Assembly (NCBI GenBank): GCA_030156255.1
Contig: JASGMV010000017.1
Location: forward strand, 1-61,452
DNA: 61,452 bases
Origin: Desulfovibrionales bacterium
Lineage (GTDB): Bacteria > Desulfobacterota > Desulfovibrionia > Desulfovibrionales > Desulfovibrionaceae
Direction: 5' to 3'
In this document: positions 24,308 to 33,522 of the stretch, in pieces
Position numbering within the stretch: the first letter of the stretch is position 1
How the letters are laid out: the number at the start of each line of letters is the position of its first letter
Notes under the pieces: model-generated
Seen by the model: only the letters and a program-made list of their open reading frames with translations
Told to the model about the DNA's origin: nothing
Database searches by the model: none
Position numbers and translations under genes: made by a program

Positions 24308-25276
24308 ATGTTCACCGCCCTGATCCAGATCCTGCCCGTGTTCCTGATCATCGCCTTCGGGGCGCTGCTGGATCTGTCCCGGCTGCTGCCCAAGCAGGCC
24401 GGATCTATCATCGGAACCTACGTTCTGTATGTAGCGCTGCCCTTGCTGCTGTTGCGCACCATGGCCGGGGCGTCCCTGGACGAGGTTATGCGCGGCGGGT
24501 TCTGGATCGGCATGATCGCCGCCCAACTGGCGATCTACGGGCTGGGATACTTCGGCGAGCTGTTTTTGGACCGCCGAGGCCACGGGCCGGCCGCGGTGAC
24601 GGCGTTGTCCTGCAGTTGCTCCAACATGGCCTTCATCGGGTTGCCGGTGATCATGAGCGTATTGCCCGGCAACCACGAGGCCCTGGTGGCCACGGGATTT
24701 GCGATGGTCTCCTCGGTCGTGGTGACCGCGCCTTGCCAGATGCAATTGGAATTTCTCAAATACGCCGGCGACCAGGACAAGGGCTTTTGGCCCAAACTGG
24801 CCCACGCCACGCTTCACAACCCCTTCGTGGTCGCCACGGTCCTGGGCCTCCTGCTGGGCCTTACCAGGACCAGGCTGTGGGCGCCGCTGGACGGAGCCGC
24901 GGAGATGGTCGGGGCCACGGCCGCTCCGTGCATGTTGCTGGCCCTTGGCCTGGACTTGCGCGACAAGGTGCGCGCGGCTTTCTCCCGAAAACAGGGCGTC
25001 GGCGTCGCGAGGCTGGTTCTGGTCAATACGGTCAGGCTCGTTGTCAGCCCTTTGCTCGCCTGGGGGCTTCTGGCCTGGCTCGGCGTCGCCGGAGTATGGC
25101 TCGCCGTGGGCGTCATCACCAGCGGAGCGGGCTCGGCTTTGCTGACCTACGTTGTCGCGGAAGTCTATCAACAACTTCCCGAGGACACCGCGCTGATCGC
25201 CGTGGTCTCCAACATCCTGAGCCTTTTCACTCTATCGATTCTCATCACGGCCTTGCGCTCGCAAGGGGCGATGTAG
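24308..25276 (+). CDS. AEC-family (auxin efflux carrier-like) transporter
   Basis: Inner-membrane transporter of 322 residues with about ten helices in two halves, as in bacterial AEC proteins such as malonate or amino-acid carriers. Typical parts are VFLIIAFGALLDLSRLLPKQ at the N-terminus, YVLYVALPLLLLRTMAG, the mid-protein SNMAFIGLPVIMSVLPG and the C-terminal helix with VAVVSNILSLFTLSIL-like character. The ribosome site is poor (A-rich). It is separated from the Nfl operon by the hairpin element and its own promoter, so probably independent. Substrate unknown. Confidence 0.9.
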   Translation: MFTALIQILPVFLIIAFGALLDLSRLLPKQAGSIIGTYVLYVALPLLLLRTMAGASLDEVMRGGFWIGMIAAQLAIYGLGYFGELFLDRRGHGPAAVTALSCSCSNMAFIGLPVIMSVLPGNHEALVATGFAMVSSVVVTAPCQMQLEFLKYAGDQDKGFWPKLAHATLHNPFVVATVLGLLLGLTRTRLWAPLDGAAEMVGATAAPCMLLALGLDLRDKVRAAFSRKQGVGVARLVLVNTVRLVVSPLLAWGLLAWLGVAGVWLAVGVITSGAGSALLTYVVAEVYQQLPEDTALIAVVSNILSLFTLSILITALRSQGAM

Positions 25277-25312
25277 GGGCCGGAGCCCTGCGCCGTAGGG
25301 TTGCGGCGGGAC

Positions 25313-26863
25313 TCACTTCAGGGCCAGAAACAGCCGCAGGCAGGCGAACAGGAACAGGCCTGCGGCCGTCGCCTCATGGCCCGGGAAATCCAGCAGGGCG
25401 GCGAGGAAGGCCGCGGCCGCGAAGGCGGCGCAGACCAGGTAGGGCGCGAGCCGTCGTCGCAGCGCGTTCAGGAAAAGATCCACGCTGTCGGGCGACAACC
25501 GCACCTGCAGGCTGCCGTCGCTCAAGTCGGCCAGGGTCGTCTTGAGTCGCCGAATGGTCAGCGGAATGTCTTTGACTTCCTGGGTCATGGTGGGGAAAAG
25601 GCCTGCTTCGGCCCCCAGCGCCCGGCCGAGATTCTTCTGAAGCTCGGGCAGGATATCCTTGACGCCGTTGAAATTTTCGATGTGCGCCGCGCCGAGTCCT
25701 TCGATGAGCGCGCTGACGCGCATCACGTAGACCACCTCTTGCGGGAGCTTGAAGGGCAACTCCTTCATGGAGTCGAGCACTTCGAAGATCAGCGCCTGCA
25801 TGGAGGCGGCCGAGAGATTCTCGTTGCCCAGGATGTCGAACATGCGTTCGGCGAATTCGATGATCAGGCCGGACGGGGCTTCGGACGCCACCACGCCCAG
25901 GCGGCGGCAGGCCCGCACATACATGTCGTAGTCCCGCTCGTGGGCCGACTTGGCCAGTTCGATCATGCCCAACCGCGTTTCTTTCGGCAACCGTTTGACC
26001 ATGCCGAAATCCAGCAGTACGAGAGAGCCGTCCTCGCGGATCAGAAGATTGCCCGGATGGGGATCGCAGTGGAAGAAACCCCGCACCAGCATCTGTTCGG
26101 TGTAGAACGACACCAGCCGGTTCAGAAAATCCTTGAAGGGGATGTCCAGGCTTCGCAGCGTCTCCTGGTCGTCCACGCGGTAGCCGGGCTCGAAGGACAT
26201 GACCAGGACCTCGACGTTGCTCAGTTCGGGGTAGGGCTTGGGAAAGATCACGCCGGAGTGCTTGTAGGTCCGCCGGAATTTCTCCAGGTTGTCGAGTTCC
26301 ATGGAGAGGTTGGCCTCGCGCCGAAGCATGGCCGAGAATTCGAGGATTACCGACTCCAGGGAGTTGCGGGTGTAGCGGTTGAACAACGGCCGGAATACTT
26401 TGAGAAACAGGCCCAGCAGCAGCAAATCGTCGTGGATGCGCTCCTCGATGCGCAGCCTGCGCAGCTTGACGGCTACGGTTTCGCCGCCTGGCGCAACGGC
26501 CCGGTGCACCTGCCCGATGGATGCGCTGGCGATGGGGGCGGGATCGAATTCGGTGAAAGGCGGTCCTTCGGGGTAGGCCAGTTGGAGCGCGGCGCGCAGT
26601 TCGGCCTCGTCCATGGGCGCGACCTGGTCATGGATGGTTTTGAGCTGGGCGAGATAGTCGTCCGGGAAGAAGTCGGCCCGGGTGGCGAGCACCTGGGCCA
26701 ACTTGATGAAACACACTCCGAGGTCCAGAACGTGCTGCTTCAGCCCCTCGGGCCCCAGCGGAGGAAGACCGAAAAAGCTCGGTCTGCGTCGCATGATGAC
26801 GAAAACGGTCAAAAGCAGCCGGAACGCCTTGAGCACCCGCCCGGGCGAATAGCTGGAGAGCAT
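25313..26863 (-). CDS. ABC1/UbiB-family atypical kinase
   Basis: A 516-residue protein-kinase-like protein anchored by C-terminal helices (LVCAAFAAAAFLAALLDF and the last 20 residues). Known members support ubiquinone or other quinone and lipid metabolism. The Ala/Gly-rich loop is ASIGQVHRA, the lysine AVKLRR, the catalytic loop HCDPHPGNLL and the metal motif LDFGMVKRL. The family KxGQ motif reads KLAQ here, with Gly changed to Ala. Five bases separate it from the phasin-like gene, so the two are co-transcribed. Role in quinone or envelope lipid traffic is inference. Confidence 0.92.
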   Translation of the reverse strand: MLSSYSPGRVLKAFRLLLTVFVIMRRRPSFFGLPPLGPEGLKQHVLDLGVCFIKLAQVLATRADFFPDDYLAQLKTIHDQVAPMDEAELRAALQLAYPEGPPFTEFDPAPIASASIGQVHRAVAPGGETVAVKLRRLRIEERIHDDLLLLGLFLKVFRPLFNRYTRNSLESVILEFSAMLRREANLSMELDNLEKFRRTYKHSGVIFPKPYPELSNVEVLVMSFEPGYRVDDQETLRSLDIPFKDFLNRLVSFYTEQMLVRGFFHCDPHPGNLLIREDGSLVLLDFGMVKRLPKETRLGMIELAKSAHERDYDMYVRACRRLGVVASEAPSGLIIEFAERMFDILGNENLSAASMQALIFEVLDSMKELPFKLPQEVVYVMRVSALIEGLGAAHIENFNGVKDILPELQKNLGRALGAEAGLFPTMTQEVKDIPLTIRRLKTTLADLSDGSLQVRLSPDSVDLFLNALRRRLAPYLVCAAFAAAAFLAALLDFPGHEATAAGLFLFACLRLFLALK

Positions 26864-26867
26864 GAAC

Positions 26868-27173
26868 TCAGTCCGATTTCAAGAGCTTTTTCAGCTCGGC
26901 GAACTCCCTGCTGATGTGGTCCTTGATCTCCTGGACATCGTCTTTGGAGGCCAGTCCGTACTCCTTGACGACCTCCTTCACTCTGGTTTTGATGCTTTCC
27001 TCCAGGTCTTCCTGTTGCTTGTGGGCGCGTTCTCTGGCGTCCTCGATGAATTTCTGGGCTTCGCCCTTGCTGAGCTGGCCTTTTTGCTCCATTTCGTTCA
27101 GGAGTTTTTCCAGGCGGTCCTTGGCCATATAGGCTCCCCCGAGGCCGAGGTAGAACAGGTCGGCGGCTTTCAT
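26868..27173 (-). CDS. phasin-like coiled-coil protein
   Basis: A 101-residue, highly charged helical protein. The N-terminal LFYLGLGGAYMAKDRLEKLL is typical of polyhydroxyalkanoate granule-associated phasin-superfamily proteins that sit next to ABC1 kinases; the remainder (KFIEDARERAHKQQEDLEES and onward) is coiled coil. Start at 27173 is chosen because AAGGAGG lies six bases upstream. It is the first gene of a two-gene leftward operon. No polyhydroxyalkanoate genes are present, so the granule role is not assumed. Confidence 0.8.
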   Translation of the reverse strand: MKAADLFYLGLGGAYMAKDRLEKLLNEMEQKGQLSKGEAQKFIEDARERAHKQQEDLEESIKTRVKEVVKEYGLASKDDVQEIKDHISREFAELKKLLKSD

Positions 27174-27491
27174 GATTGGCCTCCTTGCATTCATTGCGGT
27201 GGTTGGCGCTGAATTTCGCGTATTTCCAGATCAATATGCACGGAGCCTGATTGCGTCAAGGAGATTGCGGCGGGAGGCTGGATGAAAAAGCGGCGTTCTT
27301 TTCGCCGCGACCTGAGCGACTCCCTTGCGCCGATGTCGGACACGTTAAGATTTGAATCGAAACGGCGCCCAGGGCCGGGTGTTTTTGAAAGACGCAGTGT
27401 TTTGGACTATTGGAAAATTTCATCGAGCTTTTGCTCCCGACGGTTCGGATGCGGCGGACAAATCGTCGGACATACCCGCTGCAAGGAATCC
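27174..27491. other. divergent intergenic region
   Basis: About 320 bases between the phasin-like gene and the BaiN-type gene. The frame of the latter stays open leftwards to 27282, but this part (Arg/Ser-rich, no domain) is judged noncoding. Promoters for both directions should be here; none is clear by eye. Confidence 0.45.
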
Positions 27492-28658
27492 ATGCATCAG
27501 GCCGATTGCGACGTCATGATTCTCGGAGCCGGAGCTTCGGGCTTGATGTGCGCCGCCGTTGCTGCGGCCCGCGGCCGCAAGACGCTCGTTTTGGATCACG
27601 CCGATGTTTTCGCCCGGAAGGTCAGGATTTCCGGCGGCGGCCGGTGCAACTTCACCAACCTGCGCGCCTCGGCCGAGGATTACGTCTGCGGCAATCCTCA
27701 CTTTCCCAAGTCGGCCTTGGCCAGATTCACGCCCGCCGACGCCGTGGAGTTGTTGCGGGGCTTGGAGCTTCCGGCCCACGAAGAGGAAGGCGGCAAGATC
27801 TTTTGCGAAAGCGCCGAACAGACGGCCGAGGCCCTTTTGGGGCGGGCCAGGCGAGCCGGCGCGCGGTTGCTCGGGGGCGCGGCCATTCAGGCGGCGCGCA
27901 GGGATGGGAACGTCTTCCGCGTGGACACGAGCGTCGGAAGTTTTCGGGCGTCGAGTCTTGTTTTGGCGCTGGGCGGACCGGCTTGGCCTCAGATCGGCGC
28001 CACGGCCTTTGGTTGTAAGATTGCGAGATCCTTCGGACTTGGTGTGACGCAGTTTCGGCCGGGGCTTGCGCCGTTCATCGCGGACGGGGACTTTCGCAAA
28101 CTGTGCCGCGAGCTGTCCGGCGTTTCCCTGCCGGCGCGCGTGGCCGAGCCGCACGCGGCCGAAGGCGGTTTGCTGTTCACCCACAGCGGCCTCTCCGGCC
28201 CGGCGGCGCTGGATGCGTCGCTGTCTTGGAGAGAAGGCCGGGCCGTGGTCCTGGATTTGGCGCCGGATGTAGACCTGGCTGAAAAGATTGACCAAAACCC
28301 GCGGCGGTCCATCAAGAACATTCTGGCGCAGGTGCTGCCGAAAAGGCTGGCGTCGCTGCTTTGCGAGGCGTACGGCTGGGACGGCGTCGGGGCCGATCTC
28401 TCGAAAAAACGCCTTGAGGCCATCGAAGGCAGGTTGCATGGATTTTCGTTCACGCCGGCCAAAACGGCGGGTTGGCCGCAGGCCGAGGCGGCCCTCGGAG
28501 GCGTGGACGTCGGCGCGCTGTCGTCCAAGACCATGGGGGCCAAGGACGTCCCGGGCCTCTACTGCATCGGAGAGTTGCTCGACGTGACCGGTCGTGTTGG
28601 AGGCTTCAATCTGCAGTGGGCGTGGTCGTCGGGAGCCGCCGCCGGGGAGGTCGCCTGA
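27492..28658 (+). CDS. BaiN/HI0933-family NAD(P)/FAD-dependent oxidoreductase
   Basis: A 388-residue soluble flavoprotein. The dinucleotide-binding motif is VMILGAGASGLMCAAVAAAR at the N-terminus, followed by KVRISGGGRCNFTNL, the hallmark of the HI0933/YhiN group, and the C-terminal FAD-binding RVGGFNLQWAWSSG. Start at 27492 has AAGGA four bases upstream and gives the expected family beginning. The physiological reaction of most members is unknown; BaiN reduces bile acids. The gene is followed 89 bases later by the Cache/HD-GYP gene on the same strand. Confidence 0.9.
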   Translation: MHQADCDVMILGAGASGLMCAAVAAARGRKTLVLDHADVFARKVRISGGGRCNFTNLRASAEDYVCGNPHFPKSALARFTPADAVELLRGLELPAHEEEGGKIFCESAEQTAEALLGRARRAGARLLGGAAIQAARRDGNVFRVDTSVGSFRASSLVLALGGPAWPQIGATAFGCKIARSFGLGVTQFRPGLAPFIADGDFRKLCRELSGVSLPARVAEPHAAEGGLLFTHSGLSGPAALDASLSWREGRAVVLDLAPDVDLAEKIDQNPRRSIKNILAQVLPKRLASLLCEAYGWDGVGADLSKKRLEAIEGRLHGFSFTPAKTAGWPQAEAALGGVDVGALSSKTMGAKDVPGLYCIGELLDVTGRVGGFNLQWAWSSGAAAGEVA

Positions 28659-28747
28659 CGCGCTTGGCGCCCGTGTCCGGCGGCGTTTGACGCGATTTTG
28701 CGGACATTTTGTATGGGGACGCTCCGCCGCCATGGCGGGCGATCGAC

Positions 28748-31700
28748 ATGGAGATCGACGTGCGGTTGAATCTATCTCTCTCGTCCTTGATTGCTTTCAT
28801 TATTCTTCTAACGTCAGCAACGTTGTTGATTATTTTACTTTTTATCGTCAGGTACGAAGGGCGATCGACTGCGGTTGATTCCGCTGCGGCAATTTTCAGC
28901 GAAGCGTCCGGGAAGACAATAGCCAAGATAAACGGCTCTATCGAGTCGTTGGCCGCTATCGCCAATACGGCTTCTTTTTCGTTCAGCAGTGAGATCGTGA
29001 ATAACATACGAAAGTACGCCCAGAGAGATTTATATGTATTAAAGTCTATATTGAGCGAAAATGAAAACATCATGTCTGGTTATGTGGGGTATATGAATGG
29101 AGCGTTTCATCAGTTGATTGCTGTACGAAACGACGTTGATCTCATCAAGACGTATAAATGCCCTTATGGGACAAGCTACGTCGACAGGTGGGTGTATGTC
29201 CTGAAGGACGGAGAGACGCGCCAGCGATGGGATTTTTACGCCGAGGAAATGAAGCTGCTCGGCGCTCGTTTTGAAGAAAGCGTTTCCTACGACCCCCGTC
29301 AAAGGCCTTGGTACGCCAAGGCCATGAAAAGCGACCAAAGCGTCTACACGAACCCTTATGTGTTCAGCAGCTCGCGGCTGCCCGGCGTCACCTGCGCCAG
29401 GCGTTTGGCCGACGGCGCCGGCGTCTTCGGGGTGGACATGACCCTCGCCCAATTGGGCGGCATGCTCGCCAAGGAGCACACAGCGATCCACGGGGTATCG
29501 TGGATAACGAACCAACAAAACCGCATCGTGGCCGCTCCCGGCCTGGATTGGAAAAAAGTTCTTGCCCAGGACATGCGGTTGCCGCTCGCCAACCAGTCGT
29601 CTTCTCCCCTGATGCGTGCGGTGTCGCACGCCTTCCCGGGCGCTGTAACGCCGAGGGGCTTTCCTTTTTTCGTCCAGGTTGAAGAGACCTTGTACCTGGT
29701 TGTTTCGACGCCGATGAACGTCGACCAGTCGCTTGCCTTGAACGTGTTCAGCGCAGCGCCTCTGAAAGACTTCACCGAACGCATCAACCGGCTGGTCGTG
29801 CGCATTTTGGCCGTCGCGGCGTGTCTGTTGACGCTCCTGGTTCCGTTGGCGGTCCTCCTCTCGCGTCGATCTTCCCGGTCCGTCAAAGCGTTGGTGCGCG
29901 AGACCGAAAAGATACAACGCTTTGATTTTTCTCCTTCGGAGCCCGTTCAATCGAACATCACGGAAGTGCAGAAGCTGGTCGCCGCCTTTGCGGCCATGAA
30001 GGCCACCATCCAGGCCAAAACGGAAAGCCTGGTGCAGACGCAGAAGAAGCTGGAGCTGTTGGTCCGGAGCGGGGTGGCCCTTTCGGCGGAAAAGGACTGG
30101 AAGGCGCTTGTGTCGCTTATTTTTCGAACCGCCATGGACCTCGTGAGCGCGGACGGCGGTGTTTTGTATCTTCTGGACGGCGACGGGTTGCGGGTGGAGA
30201 TGGTCTCCGTGATCTCCAAAGATTTTGCCCGGGGAGGCCATTCGGGGCGTCCGGCTCCCCGGATCAGGATCAAAGCGGAGGAGGAGCCCTCTCTTGATCG
30301 GGACTCGGTGCTGCGGTCGGCCTGGGAGGTTTTCCGATCCCGGAAGCTTTTGTCCCTCGCCGATTGCTCCCTGACGCTTTTCCCCTCCGACCAGCCCGAC
30401 GAACCGGAGGCCTACACGGTGAGCTCGCTTATCGCCGCGCCTATCGTCAATCACCGCGGTGAAATTTTCGGCGTCATTCAGCTTTTGAACCCCGAGAACG
30501 GGGGCGTTGAAACTTCGGAGGATGGCGGCCGCAGCGCCGTGGATTTTGTCGGCTCCCTCGCAGCTCAGGCCGCGGTGACTTTGGACAACCGGGCGTTGCT
30601 GAACTCCCTGCAGGCGTTATTCGACTCATTGGTCCAAGTGGTGGCCACTTCCATTGACGCCAAATCGCCTTACACGGCCGGCCACTGCAGGCGGGTTCCG
30701 ATTTTGACCGAGTTGCTGGCGCAGGCCGCGCACGAGGCGACGGAAGGCCCGTTGAGCGGTTTTCGCATGGAGAATCCTTGGGAATGGCGCCAGCTCTGGA
30801 TCGCGGCCTGGCTGCACGACTGCGGCAAAGTCACGACACCGGAGCATATCGTGGACAAGGGGGCCAAACTGGAGACCATCTACAATCGCATCCATGAGAT
30901 ACGCACCAGATTCGAGGTGTTGCGCCGCGACGCCGAAATCGAGTATCTGCGGGGGATCCTCCGGGGGGAGGAGGACGCCGCCGTGTTGCGGCGCAGGCTC
31001 GACGCCGCCTTGGCCGAGCTTGAAGACGATTTTGATTTCATAGCCCGATGCAACGTGGGCGGGGAGTTCATGACGGACGAAGACGAGGAGAGAGTTCGAA
31101 AAATAGCCGGGCGCGTCTGGATGCGCCACTACAGCGACCGGCTGGGACTCTCGGAGGATGAACTGCGCAGGAAAAACGCATACGAAGAACCGGACCTGCC
31201 GGCGGCCGAGTCGTTGCTTTCCGATAAGCCCGACCAGGTCTTTTTGAGAACCAAAGATTACTCCTACCTCAAGGACGTCCAAGGCGCCCCCCTCGATGTC
31301 CCTGCGTACGAGTGGAACAAGGGCGAACTCTACAACTTGAGCATCCGCCGCGGCACGCTGACGCATGAAGAGCGATTCAAGATCAGGGAGCACACCTTGA
31401 GCGGCTTGGAAATGCTCTCGAAAATTCCTTTCCCCCCTCCCTTGAGCCGGGTGGCGGACATCGCCATGGCCCACCACGAAACGCTGGACGGGGAGGGGTA
31501 TCCGCTGAAGAAACACGGCGCCCAACTTTCCATGGAAGCGCGGATTCTGGCCATTGCGGATATTTTCGAGGCGTTGACCGCGTCGGACCGTCCCTACAAG
31601 AAGGCCAAGACCATTTCCGAGACGTTGACGATCATGGGCCGCATGCGCGACGAGCAGCACATCGATGCGGATATCTTCGACGTCTTTTTAACGAGCGGGG

Positions 31701-31783
31701 CCTTTCGGCGGTATGCGCAGGATTATCTGGCGTCGGAGCAGGACGATGTTGAAGATGTTTCCGTCTATGTGAGAACCAAGTAA
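28748..31783 (+). CDS. Cache-HAMP-GAF-HD-GYP sensor phosphodiesterase
   Basis: A 1011-residue membrane sensor predicted to hydrolyse cyclic di-GMP in response to an external ligand. Order: helix near residues 13-35, periplasmic double Cache domain (SVSYDPRQRPWYAKAM is typical), second helix around 345-370, HAMP, GAF at about 450-620, then HD-GYP. The HD pair is His690-Asp691 (WLHDCGK) and the later motif is His909-His910-Glu911 with GEGYP. About 220 residues separate them, against roughly 60 in canonical enzymes, so the domain carries a large insertion, partly shared with the protein at 58303-60045. ATG 28748 is chosen; a TTG at 28709 is possible. It ends two bases before the convergent Smr gene. 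Confidence 0.92.
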   Translation: MEIDVRLNLSLSSLIAFIILLTSATLLIILLFIVRYEGRSTAVDSAAAIFSEASGKTIAKINGSIESLAAIANTASFSFSSEIVNNIRKYAQRDLYVLKSILSENENIMSGYVGYMNGAFHQLIAVRNDVDLIKTYKCPYGTSYVDRWVYVLKDGETRQRWDFYAEEMKLLGARFEESVSYDPRQRPWYAKAMKSDQSVYTNPYVFSSSRLPGVTCARRLADGAGVFGVDMTLAQLGGMLAKEHTAIHGVSWITNQQNRIVAAPGLDWKKVLAQDMRLPLANQSSSPLMRAVSHAFPGAVTPRGFPFFVQVEETLYLVVSTPMNVDQSLALNVFSAAPLKDFTERINRLVVRILAVAACLLTLLVPLAVLLSRRSSRSVKALVRETEKIQRFDFSPSEPVQSNITEVQKLVAAFAAMKATIQAKTESLVQTQKKLELLVRSGVALSAEKDWKALVSLIFRTAMDLVSADGGVLYLLDGDGLRVEMVSVISKDFARGGHSGRPAPRIRIKAEEEPSLDRDSVLRSAWEVFRSRKLLSLADCSLTLFPSDQPDEPEAYTVSSLIAAPIVNHRGEIFGVIQLLNPENGGVETSEDGGRSAVDFVGSLAAQAAVTLDNRALLNSLQALFDSLVQVVATSIDAKSPYTAGHCRRVPILTELLAQAAHEATEGPLSGFRMENPWEWRQLWIAAWLHDCGKVTTPEHIVDKGAKLETIYNRIHEIRTRFEVLRRDAEIEYLRGILRGEEDAAVLRRRLDAALAELEDDFDFIARCNVGGEFMTDEDEERVRKIAGRVWMRHYSDRLGLSEDELRRKNAYEEPDLPAAESLLSDKPDQVFLRTKDYSYLKDVQGAPLDVPAYEWNKGELYNLSIRRGTLTHEERFKIREHTLSGLEMLSKIPFPPPLSRVADIAMAHHETLDGEGYPLKKHGAQLSMEARILAIADIFEALTASDRPYKKAKTISETLTIMGRMRDEQHIDADIFDVFLTSGAFRRYAQDYLASEQDDVEDVSVYVRTK

Positions 31784-31785
31784 GA

Positions 31786-32547
31786 CTATCCCTTGTCCCA
31801 CATCACTTTGCCTTTGCTCTTTCTGTATCGGCGCAGCAGGACGTACAAGGCTCCCGCGCCGCCGTGCTTCGGCTGGGCTGTGCAGTAGGCCATGACCATT
31901 CGTTTGAGGGGCTCCTGGGTCAGCCATGTCTGCAACTCCTGGCGCAGGATGGACCGCCCCCCCGGCGAGTTTTTGCCTCGGCCCGGGACCAGAAGCACGC
32001 AGCGTTTGTTTTGCAGATAGCATTCGTGCAGGAAGAAGAGCAGGGAGTCCCTGGCTTGGTCCGAATTGAGCCCGTGCAGGTCCAGATGGGCGTCCATGGA
32101 CAGCGCGCCGGCCTTGAGCTGGTTGAAGACTTTGGCGTCCAGCCCTTTGACGCGTCCGAACATGTATTCATCGGAGTACTCGATTTCGAACTCCAGCTCG
32201 CCGGCGATGAAACGGTTCAGATCGGCCAGGGCGGTTTCGTCCGGCGCCGTCCACTTGGGCTGCGCGGGTTCGGTCTCCGGGTCGACCTCCCGACCCTTGA
32301 GCGCCGGATTGAGCGGTTTGACGCCGGACATGGCCTGGGCGAACAGATGTTCCTCTTCTTTGGGAGTCAAGGAGGGCTGCGTTTGGGACTTCGCCTGCCG
32401 CGCTTCGGCCGGGCTGAGCCCGAAGCGCTTGGCGGGGCGTTTGGGCGGCGGGGCGGGTTTTGACTCGGGCTCGGGCTTGCGCGCTTTTTTGAGTTCCAGT
32501 TGCAGGCTTTTCAGTTCGTCCAGACTGTTGAGCCTCTTTTTGACCAT
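31786..32547 (-). CDS. Smr-domain protein
   Basis: A 253-residue protein with a disordered, Lys/Pro-rich N-terminal half and a C-terminal Smr domain (LDLHGLNSDQARDSLLFFL, then VPGRGKNSPGG and GGAGALYVLLRRYR). Smr domains are nicking nucleases or RNA endonucleases acting in DNA or ribosome quality control. The LDLHG and GGxGA motifs are intact. Start at 32547 is chosen because GCAGGAGG lies just upstream. It diverges from the SufC gene. Function in this organism is not established. Confidence 0.92.
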   Translation of the reverse strand: MVKKRLNSLDELKSLQLELKKARKPEPESKPAPPPKRPAKRFGLSPAEARQAKSQTQPSLTPKEEEHLFAQAMSGVKPLNPALKGREVDPETEPAQPKWTAPDETALADLNRFIAGELEFEIEYSDEYMFGRVKGLDAKVFNQLKAGALSMDAHLDLHGLNSDQARDSLLFFLHECYLQNKRCVLLVPGRGKNSPGGRSILRQELQTWLTQEPLKRMVMAYCTAQPKHGGAGALYVLLRRYRKSKGKVMWDKG

Positions 32548-32650
32548 GTTCGCCTCCTGCAGTGATGTGGACCGCCCCACTGTACCCGAGGTTGGCGGGC
32601 AAGGCAAAACACCCGGCGGGGGCCGAATGCGGTATGTCTGGACTTGTCCG

Positions 32651-32678
32651 TTGACATTGAGCTACAACGGCCTACATT
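32651..32678 (+). promoter_or_regulatory. probable promoter of sufCB
   Basis: TTGACA (32651-32656), a 16-base spacer and TACATT (32673-32678), about 60 bases before the sufC ATG. The AT-rich TAATCGAATATTCAA just downstream could hold a regulator site. Confidence 0.5.
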
Positions 32679-32739
32679 CATAATCGAATATTCAACCGGC
32701 CACCGGGAAATGGCCTGGAAAACGCAAGGATGATCTGCA

Positions 32740-33498
32740 ATGCTGAAGATTGAAAACCTGCACGTCAAGATCGGCCAGCGAGAGGTTCTGACCGGGATCG
32801 ACCTTGAGATCAACGCCGGCGAGACGTATATTTTGTTCGGCCCGAACGGATCGGGCAAGACGACGCTGCTGATGACGCTCATGGGCCTGGGAAACTATGA
32901 AGTGACCGGGGGCAAGATTTGGTTCAAAGGGCATGACATTACCGAAATGCCTACCTATGAGCGGGCTCGGCTTGGCGTCGGCATGTCCTTTCAGCGGCCT
33001 CCGACCATCCACGGACTGTCCACCAAACATCTGGTCCGCATGGCCGCCCAGGGCCGGGATTTCGACGTTGAATCCATGGCCCGCAAGGTGAACATGGAAA
33101 GTTTTCTGGACCGCGACGTGAACGCCGGTTTCTCCGGCGGTGAGATCAAGCGTTCGGAGCTGTTGCAGCTCATGGCCCAACATCCGAACCTGCTGCTCTT
33201 CGACGAGCCCGAATCGGGCGTGGACCTGGAGAACATGCACCTCATCGGCAAAACCGTGCGCACGCTGCTTGAAGGCGAGATTGCCCCGCGCCCGGACTGC
33301 TCCATGCGCGAGCAAAAGGAAATGAGGTCTTCGTCCGGCCTGATCATCACGCACACCGGCTACATTCTTGATTACATCAACGCCGACCGCGGCCAGGTTC
33401 TTTACGACGGGCATTTGTGCTGCGAGGCGCGGCCCCGGGACATCCTGGAGCACATTCGGGCCCATGGATACCAAGAATGCGTGCGCTGCCTGAACTAA
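32740..33498 (+). CDS. sufC: Fe-S assembly ATPase SufC (minimal SufBC type)
   Basis: ABC-type ATPase of 252 residues that powers iron-sulfur cluster assembly on SufB. Walker A FGPNGSGKTTL is at about 32-42, the signature SGGEIKRSELLQL and Walker B LLLFDEPESGVDLENM are intact. A short Cys/Glu-rich insertion (APRPDCSMREQKEMRSSSG) lies before the switch His region THTGYIL. Only sufB follows; sufA, sufD, sufS and sufE are absent. This is the two-gene arrangement described for anaerobes as SMS (SmsCB). The AAGGA ribosome site precedes the ATG by nine bases. Confidence 0.94.
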   Translation: MLKIENLHVKIGQREVLTGIDLEINAGETYILFGPNGSGKTTLLMTLMGLGNYEVTGGKIWFKGHDITEMPTYERARLGVGMSFQRPPTIHGLSTKHLVRMAAQGRDFDVESMARKVNMESFLDRDVNAGFSGGEIKRSELLQLMAQHPNLLLFDEPESGVDLENMHLIGKTVRTLLEGEIAPRPDCSMREQKEMRSSSGLIITHTGYILDYINADRGQVLYDGHLCCEARPRDILEHIRAHGYQECVRCLN

Positions 33499-33522
33499 CC
33501 AGCCAAGAGAAGAGGGGCCGAT

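Noticed and set aside
25301-26914. Long rightward ORF of over 500 codons
   Set aside because: Antisense shadow of the ABC1 kinase; His/Gln-rich with no domain.
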